NCBI GenBank assembly: GCA_965212595.1
Contig: CBDBVE010000009.1
Coordinates: forward strand, 248,001-312,000
DNA length: 64,000 nucleotides
Source: Poritiphilus sp965212595
Lineage (GTDB): Bacteria > Bacteroidota > Bacteroidia > Flavobacteriales > Flavobacteriaceae
Reading direction: 5' to 3'
Shown: positions 25,654 through 34,391 of the stretch, in pieces
How the letters are laid out: the number at the start of each line of letters is the position of its first letter
How positions within the stretch are numbered: the first letter of the stretch is position 1
Notes under the pieces: model-generated
The model's database searches: none
What the model saw: only the letters and a program-made list of their open reading frames with translations
Told to the model about the DNA's origin: nothing
Position numbers and translations under genes: made by a program

Positions 25654-27903
25654 TTAAGCAAGGTCAAAGCGATCTAAATTCATCACTTTAGCCCAAGCAG
25701 CCACAAAGTCCTGTACAAAACGTTCTTTAGAATCTTCGCAGGCATAGACTTCGGCAAGGGCACGGAGTTCTGTATTTGAACCAAAAATAAGGTCTACACG
25801 GCTTCCTGTCCATTTTACCTGGCCTAAAGCGCGATCACTGCCTTCAAATACTTCGTCAGCTTCAGAAGTCGCCTTCCAGGCTGTATTCAAATCAAGTAAA
25901 TTAACAAAGAAGTCGTTAGTAAGTGATTCCGGACTTTCTGTAAAGACACCGAGATTGGATTGGTCAAAATTCGTATTTAGCACTCTCATACCTCCCAAAA
26001 GAACTGTCATTTCAGGCGCGGTCAGCGACAACAATTGTGCTTTGTCTACCATCATTTCCTCCGCTGACATCTCATAGTTGCCTTTTACATAGTTACGGAA
26101 ACCATCAGCTCTGGGCTCCAGGATAGAGAAAGATGCTGTATCTGTTTGCTCAGGGGAGGCATCTGCTCTACCAGCCGAAAAAGGTACGGTGATTTCATGG
26201 CCTGCATTCTTTGCAGCAAGTTCTATACCAGCACATCCTCCAAGAACGATTAGGTCTGCCAGGGAAACCTGTTTCCCACCGGATTGTGTACTATTAAACT
26301 CATTTTGAATGCGCTCCAGGGTGTCAAGCACATTGCTTAGCTGTGAAGGCTTGTTAACTTCCCAATTCTTTTGCGGAGCGAGTCTAATACGTGCACCATT
26401 GGCACCTCCGCGCTTATCTGAATCGCGATAGGTTGACGCAGAAGCCCAGGCAGTTGATACCAGTTCGGATACCGAAAGTCCTGATGAAAGGATATTGCTT
26501 TTTAGCGCACTGATGTCCTGATCGTTTATCAATTCATTTGAAACCGATGGTATTGGGTCTTGCCAAATTAACTCTTCGCCAGGTACTTCCGGGCCAAGAT
26601 AGCGAGCAATCGGGCCCATATCACGGTGCGTTAGCTTATACCAGGCCCGAGCGAAGGCATCGGCAAACTCATCCGGGTTTTCATAAAAACGCCTTGAAAT
26701 TTTCTCGTAGGCCGGGTCCATACGCAAGGAAAGGTCTGTTGTAAGCATAAATGGGGCATGTTTCTTAGCCGGGTCATGAGCATCGGGTACCAGGCCAGTG
26801 CCTGCGCCTCCTTTTGGTGTCCATTGATGAGCACCCGCCGGGCTCTTCGTAAGTTCCCATTCGTAGCCAAATAGATTTTCAAAGAAATTATTACTCCACT
26901 TTGTGGGGGTAGTAGTCCAAGCTCCTTCCAAACCACTGGTGATCGTATCTCCGGCCTTCCCACTACCAAAATTGTTTTTCCAACCCAGGCTTTGCTCTTC
27001 GATTCCTGCCGCCGCCGGCTCTCTTTCAACATATTTATCGGGATCAGCAGCGCCGTGAGTTTTACCAAAACTATGTCCTCCTGCAATTAGGGCCACAGTC
27101 TCCTCGTCATTCATAGCCATTCTCCCAAAGGTTTCACGGATATCTCTGGCGCCTGCGATTGGATCAGGGTTACCGTTTGGACCCTCAGGGTTCACATAAA
27201 TTAATCCCATCTGAACGGCTCCAAGAGGGTTCTCGAGCTCCCGGTCACCTGTGTACCGCTTGTCTCCTAACCACTCCGCTTCTGAACCCCAATAAATGTC
27301 TTCTTCGGGCTGCCAAACATCTTCTCGGCCTCCAGCAAAACCAAAGGTTTCAAAACCCATAGATTCCAGAGCGCAGTTACCGGCAAGAATCATTAGGTCT
27401 GCCCAGGAGATTTTCTTACCATATTTCTTCTTAATTGGCCATAAAAGCAAACGCGCCTTATCAAGATTTGCGTTATCTGGCCAGCTGTTCAAAGGGGCAA
27501 AACGCTGAGTTCCCGATGCTGCACCACCTCTACCGTCCGCGATACGATATGTCCCGGCACTGTGCCAGGCCATACGAATGAAAAGGGGTCCATAATGGCC
27601 GTAATCGGCGGGCCACCAATCCTGGGAATTTGTCATTAGCTCATAAAGATCTTGCTTAAGGGCATCATAGTCTATGCTCTTAAATTCTTCGGCATAATTG
27701 AATGCATCTCCCATTGGATTAGATAGGGAAGAGTGTTGACGAAGAATGTTTAATTTTAATTGATTAGGCCACCAATCTCGGTTTGAGGTACCGCCTCCGG
27801 CTCCTTGTTTTAGTGTCCCATTCAGAAAAGGGCACATTTCTTCGGCGCTACTGTTGTGATTTGAACCGTGGGGTGATGTGCTAGTGTCTTTATTGTTTTC
27901 CAT
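25654..27903 (-). CDS. katG: Catalase-peroxidase
   Basis: A 749-aa heme enzyme that removes hydrogen peroxide. Distal residues are R110, W113 and H114 (I-R-M-A-W-H-S-A-G-T-Y-R). The adduct partners are W113, Y236 (IYVNPEG) and M262. The proximal histidine is H277 (G-G-H-S-F-G-K-T-H-G). The inactive C-terminal duplicate domain (about 440-749) is complete, with the family ending V-D-L-I-F-G-S-N-T-E-L-R-A. Length matches the family. No signal peptide is seen, so it is cytoplasmic. It is divergent from an ankyrin-repeat gene. The promoter has a perfect -7 box with an adjacent dyad that may bind a peroxide-responsive repressor. Confidence 0.98.
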   Translation of the reverse strand: MENNKDTSTSPHGSNHNSSAEEMCPFLNGTLKQGAGGGTSNRDWWPNQLKLNILRQHSSLSNPMGDAFNYAEEFKSIDYDALKQDLYELMTNSQDWWPADYGHYGPLFIRMAWHSAGTYRIADGRGGAASGTQRFAPLNSWPDNANLDKARLLLWPIKKKYGKKISWADLMILAGNCALESMGFETFGFAGGREDVWQPEEDIYWGSEAEWLGDKRYTGDRELENPLGAVQMGLIYVNPEGPNGNPDPIAGARDIRETFGRMAMNDEETVALIAGGHSFGKTHGAADPDKYVEREPAAAGIEEQSLGWKNNFGSGKAGDTITSGLEGAWTTTPTKWSNNFFENLFGYEWELTKSPAGAHQWTPKGGAGTGLVPDAHDPAKKHAPFMLTTDLSLRMDPAYEKISRRFYENPDEFADAFARAWYKLTHRDMGPIARYLGPEVPGEELIWQDPIPSVSNELINDQDISALKSNILSSGLSVSELVSTAWASASTYRDSDKRGGANGARIRLAPQKNWEVNKPSQLSNVLDTLERIQNEFNSTQSGGKQVSLADLIVLGGCAGIELAAKNAGHEITVPFSAGRADASPEQTDTASFSILEPRADGFRNYVKGNYEMSAEEMMVDKAQLLSLTAPEMTVLLGGMRVLNTNFDQSNLGVFTESPESLTNDFFVNLLDLNTAWKATSEADEVFEGSDRALGQVKWTGSRVDLIFGSNTELRALAEVYACEDSKERFVQDFVAAWAKVMNLDRFDLA

Positions 27904-27941
27904 TGCTACGAGATTAAATAGATTATTGATTCACTTCTACT

Positions 27942-27964
27942 CAAATTTACAATAACCTTTATTG
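27942..27964 (-). promoter_or_regulatory. katG promoter with overlapping dyad
   Basis: On the minus strand TAAATTTG (27949-27942) is a perfect -7 box, giving a leader of about 35 bases. Directly upstream of it CAATAA-AGG-TTATTG (27964-27950) forms a 6+3+6 dyad inside the spacer, where a bound repressor would block RNA polymerase. The rest of the 257-base divergent gap is AT-rich with no other clear site, apart from TACATTTA ahead of the ankyrin gene. Confidence 0.55.
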
Positions 27965-28160
27965 ATAAACCCCATATTTTTCATATATAAAACTTATAGA
28001 GTTATGTGCTAGATTTATGACCTGCGAGATCCTGAATATTGGGCAGTTCGGCGCATATACCCAGAATGTGTTTTACTTTAAAAAAAACATTTTTTTTATG
28101 AATAATTTACCGTCAGAACAAGGCCTTTAAAGTGCTAGTTTTTTTATACATTTAAAAGAA

Positions 28161-28646
28161 ATGGAAGCAACACGAAAAGAACATTTTTTTAACCAGATAC
28201 GGGAAGGAAATTTGGAAAAGATTAGCCGGCTCTTAACCGATAACCCAGGCCTGGTTAATGTTAAAGACCAGAGAGGCTCCAGTCCGTTAATTTTGGCAAG
28301 TTACTATAACCATTATGAGATTACACAGCTTCTTTTAGATAAGGGCGCGGCTATTGATGAACGTGATGCCTCGGGGAATACGGCTCTTATGGGGGCTTGT
28401 TTTAAGGGATTTGGTGAAATTGCTAAACTGCTAATAGAATCAGGAGCAGATCTTAATGCGATGAATGCGATGGGGGCCAACTGCCTAATATTTGCAACTA
28501 CCTTCAACCGGGAGAGTATCGCAAGATTGCTTATTGATCACGGGGCGGATTTAAGCGCCAAAGATGCCAGGGGAAATACTGCATTAGATCATGCTAAAAT
28601 GCAGGGCAATACTACATTGATTGATTTGTTAGAGTCTTCCACATAA
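28161..28646 (+). CDS. Ankyrin repeat protein divergent from katG
   Basis: A 161-aa protein made of four to five ankyrin repeats (about 28-60, 61-93, 94-126 and 127-158), seen as repeated G-x-T/S-P/A-L-x-x-A and L-L-I-x-x-G-A-D-x-x-A motifs. No signal peptide or membrane helix, so it appears cytoplasmic. Its position next to katG recalls the catalase-ankyrin pairs of other bacteria (AnkB with KatB in Pseudomonas aeruginosa), where the ankyrin protein supports catalase function. That role is an inference from context. The amidohydrolase gene starts 5 bases later and is likely cotranscribed. Confidence 0.9.
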   Translation: MEATRKEHFFNQIREGNLEKISRLLTDNPGLVNVKDQRGSSPLILASYYNHYEITQLLLDKGAAIDERDASGNTALMGACFKGFGEIAKLLIESGADLNAMNAMGANCLIFATTFNRESIARLLIDHGADLSAKDARGNTALDHAKMQGNTTLIDLLESST

Positions 28647-28651
28647 CAACT

Positions 28652-29434
28652 ATGAGCAAAAAAAGTGAACTTAATGTTGCCCTGGTTCAGGCTCCCTTAG
28701 TTTGGGAAAACCCTTCGGCAAACCGCGATTATTTCTCAAAAAGAATTGAAGAGATAAAGCCAGGTACAGATCTTATTATCTTACCAGAGATGTTTACCAC
28801 CGGCTTTACCATGACTCCTAAAAATGTCGCAAACAGCCAGGGAAACGAAACCATTGCCTGGATGAAAGAACAGGCGTCGGTTAAACAGGCAGCAATTTTA
28901 GGAAGCATTGCCTTTTATAAGTCGGGGAACTATTATAACAAAATGTGTTTTGTGGCCCCGAACGGTAAGATTGTGGACTATGACAAAAGACACACTTTTA
29001 CTTTTGCCGGAGAAGACAAAATATATAAGGCTGGCAAGATGAAAGTTATTGTTAATTATGGAGGATTTAAGATTTGCCCGTTGATCTGCTACGACCTTCG
29101 GTTTCCTGTTTGGTCCAGGAATACAGAGAATTATGATGTTCTGGTCTATGTTGCTAACTGGCCTAAACCCAGAGTAAATGCCTGGGATGCATTGCTAAAA
29201 GCCAGAGCGATTGAAAATATGGCCTATTGCATTGGCGTAAACCGTATTGGAAGTGACAATAATGGGCATGAATATCTTGGACATTCAGCTATCTACGACA
29301 GTCTGGGGGAGCGCATGGTATTTTCCGAGAAAGAAGAAGTGCTTTATGGAACGCTCCAAAAAGAGCATATCAATACGGTCAGGGAAAACCTGAAGTTCCT
29401 GGAAGACCGGGATAGCTTTACTGTAATACCGTAA
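28652..29434 (+). CDS. Nitrilase-family amidohydrolase (omega-amidase, YafV-like)
   Basis: A 260-aa cytoplasmic enzyme of the carbon-nitrogen hydrolase fold. The catalytic triad is E46 (L-P-E-M-F-T-T-G-F), K112 (D-K-R-H-T-F) and C146 (L-I-C-Y-D-L-R-F-P). The DKRHTFTFAGED context is typical of YafV/Nit2-type omega-amidases that deaminate alpha-ketoglutaramate or ketosuccinamate as metabolite repair. Length fits the family. Its start follows the ankyrin gene by 5 bases and its end overlaps the convergent lipoprotein gene by 17 bases. Confidence 0.93.
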   Translation: MSKKSELNVALVQAPLVWENPSANRDYFSKRIEEIKPGTDLIILPEMFTTGFTMTPKNVANSQGNETIAWMKEQASVKQAAILGSIAFYKSGNYYNKMCFVAPNGKIVDYDKRHTFTFAGEDKIYKAGKMKVIVNYGGFKICPLICYDLRFPVWSRNTENYDVLVYVANWPKPRVNAWDALLKARAIENMAYCIGVNRIGSDNNGHEYLGHSAIYDSLGERMVFSEKEEVLYGTLQKEHINTVRENLKFLEDRDSFTVIP

Positions 29435-31037
29435 AAGTCTGTTCTAACTCCCAATTGGGCCTCATTTCAATAAGCTGTGGATAATAGACAACCCTTTCAG
29501 GTTGAATTTTTTGCAGATAATTACCGGTATCCCACTGTCTATTTTGGTTGGTGTCAAATAATATACGTACCAGGTAGTTCCCGGGATCCAGGGTATTAAA
29601 TTCGAATATCCTGGGCTCCGTAGCATAGATTTCCCGTTTTACAGTACCATTTTCATCTGTTAGTTGAATGATCATCGGAAAGCTGATGGCTCCCGAAATA
29701 TTTAGTCTCAAATTTCCGTAGTCTGCATAGCTACCTGTTGCTAATCTGTAATTAAGGCTGTCATTGGTAGATCTAAAAAAGTCGGTTAAGGCTCCGGGAA
29801 GCAGATTTATAAAATAGCTTTGATTGGGTTCTTTTTCAAAATCGAATTGCACTTGATTTTTCAAAGAATCCAGGGCCAAATTGATTTTTACCGGAATCGA
29901 ATCCTGATTGATCATTGAAATCTTTGAACTATCTATTTGTAGTAAAGGGATGTTAGATTGAAGATAAAAATCATCCTCAAAATTGATGGTACCACTAAGG
30001 CCTGGGTTGATCAGCAAAGAATCAACAGCAAGCTTTCTGGTTTTAACCGTAAACGTATCTATCTGTTCTTTTTGCTCGTTAGTGATTTTAAAAATAATAG
30101 AATCAGCTTCGAAAGGCGTAAACCAGTAGTTGAGGGTATCTTTCTCTGGCTCCTTGGCGATCAAGGTTTCAACCGTATCTGGAAGGATAGTAAGTGGTTC
30201 GATATTTAATTTTTGGTCTTTTCCATTGTACCCGAAAATGATTTTATTAGCCGCCGCAAAGTTTGGTGGGGGAACGCTGTAATCTTTTAGCTCCCTAAAC
30301 AAAGTAAGAAGGAATATAGAATCTGTGGGTAGGGAAATGGTATCCTTGAGAAAGGCGATCTTATCCGTACCCTGGTCAAAGATGTTGTTTTTACCCTCAT
30401 CTTTCAAAGCTACCATGGCATATTTTCCTGCTTTGAGGTTTTTTAAGGTAAAAATGGTCGTACTGTCAAGCGTATTGGTTATATAATTAGGTGGTGCTTT
30501 ATAGATGGTTGAATCTGTAAAGGCCGTATCTATTTCGTAGAGCATAACACTGATAAACTGATCGGCCTCCTTGTTAAAAGCATCTTTTACAACACCTGAA
30601 ACCGTAAGAGAGTCTATATAATCCCCTGTTGAGAACACATAGGTTAAAAACGAATTGGGATTGTTTTCATTATTGTCTACAATACTCTGACCGAAATTTA
30701 GGGTATAAGTCGTATTTTCTCTTAAGGTGTCTTTTATTGTAATTTCAACATATTTGCTTGCACCTCCCTGGGGGTTTATCTCGGGTTGGTATTTCAATGG
30801 TGGGGAAACAATAAGCTGATTTTGAATATCTTGAAGCCTGATATATTCATCAAAATACAACCTTATCTTCTTTTCCCTAAAGTTGATGGATAGGTTTTCG
30901 GGCTCGGCTCTTACCAATACCGGTGGTGTTATGTCCTTAGGTCCTCCTGTAGGGCTTCCCCTTTTTGCACACTGCCAAAGGGCGATTACCAGTAAAAAGA
31001 GAAACAGGCCAGCTAAAATTCGCTTTACTACATCCAT
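29418..31037 (-). CDS. Ig-like domain lipoprotein (Big_5 type)
   Basis: A 539-aa protein with an N-terminal hydrophobic segment ending in A-L-W-Q-C (Cys23), then G-S-P-T-G-G-P-K-D-I-T-P-P, a start I associate with a family of Bacteroidota lipoproteins. The first domain (about 35-140) is a Big_5 Ig-like fold with L-Y-F-D-E-Y-I, T-Y-T-L-N-F-G and Y-V-F-S-T-G-D. The rest is a chain of beta-rich modules with a collagen-binding-like or prealbumin-like repeat (K-A-G-K-Y-A-M-V-A-L-K-D) and a final G-N-Y-L-V-R-I-L-F-D. Probably an outer membrane or surface lipoprotein of unknown role. It follows comF on the same strand by 78 bases. Confidence 0.8.
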   Translation of the reverse strand: MDVVKRILAGLFLFLLVIALWQCAKRGSPTGGPKDITPPVLVRAEPENLSINFREKKIRLYFDEYIRLQDIQNQLIVSPPLKYQPEINPQGGASKYVEITIKDTLRENTTYTLNFGQSIVDNNENNPNSFLTYVFSTGDYIDSLTVSGVVKDAFNKEADQFISVMLYEIDTAFTDSTIYKAPPNYITNTLDSTTIFTLKNLKAGKYAMVALKDEGKNNIFDQGTDKIAFLKDTISLPTDSIFLLTLFRELKDYSVPPPNFAAANKIIFGYNGKDQKLNIEPLTILPDTVETLIAKEPEKDTLNYWFTPFEADSIIFKITNEQKEQIDTFTVKTRKLAVDSLLINPGLSGTINFEDDFYLQSNIPLLQIDSSKISMINQDSIPVKINLALDSLKNQVQFDFEKEPNQSYFINLLPGALTDFFRSTNDSLNYRLATGSYADYGNLRLNISGAISFPMIIQLTDENGTVKREIYATEPRIFEFNTLDPGNYLVRILFDTNQNRQWDTGNYLQKIQPERVVYYPQLIEMRPNWELEQTFTVLQ

Positions 31038-31115
31038 TTAGACTAACTATGGCGCAAAGAAACAATTAATTTATAGAAACTACGTTTTGAAGATTGCAAA
31101 AGAACTCTTAAAGAA

Positions 31116-31817
31116 TTAGGGGACCACAGCCATAGCAGCTATATTGACCGTAACCCCCGGCGCCTGGTGCAATGCTTGTATACAAGCTTCCATAGTAGCC
31201 CCGGTGGTAATTACATCGTCTACCAATAGCACGTTCTTGTTTTGTAATGGATCAGTATCTGAAAGAAAGTATGATTCTTTGGTATTCAGCCAGCGGTAAA
31301 TTCGGTTTTTTTGGGTTTGTGTCCGGGTATTTGTAGCTTTTACAAGCAAATGGTCGGCATAATCCGCATTTAAATGATAGGCGAGCCGCTCGGCAAATTG
31401 AGCAACTTGATTATACCCTCTTTTTCGGAGCTTTCTCTTGTGTAAGGGAACAGGAATTACCAAATCTATACCATCTATAAAACCGCGCTCTTTCATTTGG
31501 CTGCCGTACCAATCTCCTAAAAAAATACCGATTGGTTTTTGGTTTTTGTATTTGAGGTAGTGAATGAGGGTTTTTACGATACCTCCCTGTTCATAAAATA
31601 GAAAAGCAGAGGCCTTTTTAATTTTCACACGTCCATAAAATATGCGGTCTACCCGGTTTTCTTCTTTAAAGTCAAACTCGGTGAGCGGTATTTGATTCCG
31701 ACAAACTGTACACAAGAGCTGCTCTCCTCGATATAATCGCGCGTTACATCCAAAACACAAGCTTGGCACCATGATTGTGTTGATATCATTTACTATATTT
31801 GATAGCTTGAAATACAT
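31116..31817 (-). CDS. comF: ComF family phosphoribosyltransferase-like protein
   Basis: A 233-aa cytoplasmic protein. The N-terminus has a zinc-binding double-zinc-ribbon region with C-F-G-C and C-T-V-C (about 21-41). The C-terminus carries the PRPP-binding motif V-L-L-V-D-D-V-I-T-T-G-A-T-M (about 196-209) and K-R-G-Y-N-Q (about 132-137), the ComF signatures. In other bacteria ComF acts in natural DNA uptake, binding single-stranded DNA-uptake partners. Whether this organism is competent cannot be judged here. Divergent from the coiled-coil gene with a 43-base gap. Confidence 0.93.
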   Translation of the reverse strand: MYFKLSNIVNDINTIMVPSLCFGCNARLYRGEQLLCTVCRNQIPLTEFDFKEENRVDRIFYGRVKIKKASAFLFYEQGGIVKTLIHYLKYKNQKPIGIFLGDWYGSQMKERGFIDGIDLVIPVPLHKRKLRKRGYNQVAQFAERLAYHLNADYADHLLVKATNTRTQTQKNRIYRWLNTKESYFLSDTDPLQNKNVLLVDDVITTGATMEACIQALHQAPGVTVNIAAMAVVP

Positions 31818-31860
31818 AGATCTTGACTCTTGAACCTACTTATAACTTAGCCCTTATTGC

Positions 31861-32757
31861 ATGGATACCCAAGATAACAAATTCAATTATAAAATAATCC
31901 TTGCCGCCCTGGTTGCTGTGATTATTGGCATCTTAATTGCCTTTTATTACAGCTTTGCCCAGTCTCGGAATCAAATTAGCTTTCTGGAAGAGGAAAAGGG
32001 GCTTTTGGTTAAGGATCTCACACTGATGAAAGCTGAGGTAGATAGGCTTTCAGCTTTGAATGAGGTGAGTGATATTGAATTACAGGATTCCAAATATAGG
32101 GTGCAACAACTTTTAGACTCTGTAGGAAGACTCAATTTTACCATAGATAAGCTTAGAGAATACAAAAAAGAACTACGACAATTAGAAGCGAAGCACGATA
32201 GCCTAAAGCTCAAGAACAATTTCCTGAAATACAACAATATGTTGCTTGCGGATAAATATGAAGAAACCCGCAAAATGATAGAAGACCTGCGAGGCAAAAG
32301 CAGTTCTTTGGCAGAGGCGGAAGCCCTGTTGAGAAAAAAGAATCAGGAGCTTAGCAATGAACTTCGTATTAAGAGCTATCTCAAACTCCAGAATTCTGAA
32401 GGCAATGGCTTCAGGTTACGAGGGGGCAGACCAATAAAAACGAATAAGGCCTCTACCATACAGAAACTTCGAGGCTGCGTTACCATCATGGGTAACCCCA
32501 ATGTGAATAGTGAAGAAAAGGTGATTTATTTCCAGTTTCTCGGCCCAAGTATGGGGGTTATTGAAGACAACGCAAATACCATTTCTGTAAATGGTAACAT
32601 CTATAGCAAGCGTGTTGAACTTATCTTTATGGGAGAAGAGATCAATGTTTGCGATTTTATCTCTATTCCTGAAGGTTCTTTAGTGCCCGGGACGTATACT
32701 CTTAATGTTTTTGAAGACGAAAAACTTCTCGCTACGTCAGAATTTAGCCTTAAGTAA
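31861..32757 (+). CDS. Membrane-anchored coiled-coil protein
   Basis: A 298-aa protein with a single N-terminal membrane helix (about 11-32), a long coiled coil (about 36-175, heptad-like runs of L/E/K), and a beta-rich C-terminal domain (about 205-298, with G-C-V-T-I-M-G-N-P and G-T-Y-T-L-N-V-F). The topology suggests an inner-membrane anchor with the coiled coil in the periplasm. I do not recognise a named family; similar Bacteroidota proteins are simply described as hypothetical. No enzyme motif is visible. It lies between comF and glyS, 77 bases before the glyS ATG. Confidence 0.75.
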   Translation: MDTQDNKFNYKIILAALVAVIIGILIAFYYSFAQSRNQISFLEEEKGLLVKDLTLMKAEVDRLSALNEVSDIELQDSKYRVQQLLDSVGRLNFTIDKLREYKKELRQLEAKHDSLKLKNNFLKYNNMLLADKYEETRKMIEDLRGKSSSLAEAEALLRKKNQELSNELRIKSYLKLQNSEGNGFRLRGGRPIKTNKASTIQKLRGCVTIMGNPNVNSEEKVIYFQFLGPSMGVIEDNANTISVNGNIYSKRVELIFMGEEINVCDFISIPEGSLVPGTYTLNVFEDEKLLATSEFSLK

Positions 32758-32822
32758 AGCTCTTTTTACCAATTACCGTCATTTTAATCTCTGAGAGGTA
32801 AAACTAAAATGGGATAATGTTC

Positions 32823-32830
32823 TATTTTTG
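32823..32830 (+). promoter_or_regulatory. -7 box abutting the glyS start
   Basis: TATTTTTG ends only 4 bases before the chosen glyS ATG at 32835. As the box normally ends about 4 bases before the transcription start, the mRNA would begin at the ATG and be leaderless. No TTG is found at the -33 distance, so the alternative is cotranscription with the upstream gene. Confidence 0.45.
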
Positions 32831-32834
32831 CGCA

Positions 32835-34391
32835 ATGGCAAAACAAGAAGATGTCTTTAAGAAGGTTATAGCCCATGCGAAAGAGTATGGCTACGTGGTA
32901 CAATCCAGTGAAATTTATGATGGTTTGAGCGCGGTATATGACTACGCTCAGAATGGCGCCGAACTCAAGAAGAACATTCGCGACTATTGGTGGAAAGCCA
33001 TGGTACAGATGAACGAGAATATTGTTGGTATCGATGCTGCGATCTTTATGCATCCTACCACCTGGAAAGCTTCTGGCCATGTTGATGCCTTTAACGATCC
33101 GCTTATAGACAACAAAGACTCTAAAAAAAGATATCGGGCAGACGTCCTTATCGAAGACCATGTGGCTAAAATAGAAGCCAAGATCGATAAGGAAGTACTA
33201 AAAGCCTCTAAACGTTTTGGTGACAGCTTTGACAAAGAACAATTTCTTAGCACAAACTCTAGGGTGGTGGAGTATCAAAAAAGGGCCAAAAGTATTTTAC
33301 AGCGCATGGGCAAATCTCTGGAACAGGAAGATTTAGCAGATGTAAAACTACTTATAGAAGAGCTTGAGATTGTTTGTCCGGTTTCAGGATCTAAGAACTG
33401 GACCGATGTAAAGCAGTTTAATCTCATGTTTGGAACAAAGCTTGGAGCCTCTGCCGATAGTGCAATGGATCTATATCTAAGACCTGAAACGGCACAGGGA
33501 ATCTTTGTGAATTTCCTGAACGTGCAAAAGTCTGGCCGAATGAAAATTCCCTTTGGGATTGCTCAGACCGGTAAGGCTTTCAGAAACGAAATCGTAGCCC
33601 GGCAATTTATTTTTAGGATGCGCGAATTTGAACAGATGGAGATGCAGTTTTTTATTAGACCGGGAGCGCAGAAGGAATGGTACGAGAAGTGGAAAGAGGC
33701 TCGAATGAAATGGCATCTGTCCCTCGGGATGGGAGAAGAAAATTACCGTTTTCACGATCACGAAAAATTAGCCCATTACGCAGATGCGGCTGCAGATATA
33801 GAATTTAGGTTTCCCTTTGGGTTTAAAGAACTGGAAGGAATACATTCCCGGACAGATTTTGATCTTGCAAATCACGAGAAGTTTTCAGGTAAGAAATTGC
33901 AATACTTTGATCCGGAGCTCAACGAAAGCTATGTGCCTTATGTTGTGGAAACTTCTATAGGCCTGGACAGAATGTTCCTGGCCGTGTTTTCACATGCGCT
34001 TCGCGAAGAAGAATTAGAGAACGGAACTTCAAGAACAGTTTTGAAGATTCCCGCTGTCCTGGCACCCACAAAAGCTGCGGTACTTCCACTCGTAAAGAAG
34101 GATGGCTTACCCGAAATTGCGCATAAAATTGTCGATGACCTCAAATGGGACTTCAACGTAGTTTATGATGAGAAAGACGCCGTGGGAAGGCGATATCGCA
34201 GGCAAGACGCTGCCGGGACCCCATTTTGTATCACCGTGGATCACCAATCTCTGGAAGATGGAACCGTAACTATCAGGCAGCGTGATAATATGGAGCAGCA
34301 AAGGGTTGCTATTCCAGAACTTCGCGATATCATTGATAAAGAGGTAGCCGTGAAAACCTGGTTGATGAAGATGGAAGAAATTAACTACTAA
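32835..34391 (+). CDS. glyS: Glycyl-tRNA synthetase (eukaryotic/archaeal-type dimer)
   Basis: A 518-aa class II enzyme charging tRNA-Gly. Seen motifs are: motif 1 and insertion region near S-G-H-V-D-A-F-N-D-P, motif 2 (F-R-N-E-I-V-A-R-Q-F-I-F-R-M-R-E-F, about residues 228-244), and motif 3 (Y-V-V-E-T-S-I-G-L-D-R, about 366-376) with a C-terminal anticodon-binding domain (about 405-518, P-A-V-L-A-P-T-K-A-A-V-L-P-L). This is the alpha2 single-chain type. The ATG at 32835 (MAKQEDVFKK) is chosen over 32817 because the family starts there and a -7 box overlaps the longer start. Its TAA stop overlaps the TAG of the convergent receptor gene. Confidence 0.97.
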   Translation: MAKQEDVFKKVIAHAKEYGYVVQSSEIYDGLSAVYDYAQNGAELKKNIRDYWWKAMVQMNENIVGIDAAIFMHPTTWKASGHVDAFNDPLIDNKDSKKRYRADVLIEDHVAKIEAKIDKEVLKASKRFGDSFDKEQFLSTNSRVVEYQKRAKSILQRMGKSLEQEDLADVKLLIEELEIVCPVSGSKNWTDVKQFNLMFGTKLGASADSAMDLYLRPETAQGIFVNFLNVQKSGRMKIPFGIAQTGKAFRNEIVARQFIFRMREFEQMEMQFFIRPGAQKEWYEKWKEARMKWHLSLGMGEENYRFHDHEKLAHYADAAADIEFRFPFGFKELEGIHSRTDFDLANHEKFSGKKLQYFDPELNESYVPYVVETSIGLDRMFLAVFSHALREEELENGTSRTVLKIPAVLAPTKAAVLPLVKKDGLPEIAHKIVDDLKWDFNVVYDEKDAVGRRYRRQDAAGTPFCITVDHQSLEDGTVTIRQRDNMEQQRVAIPELRDIIDKEVAVKTWLMKMEEINY

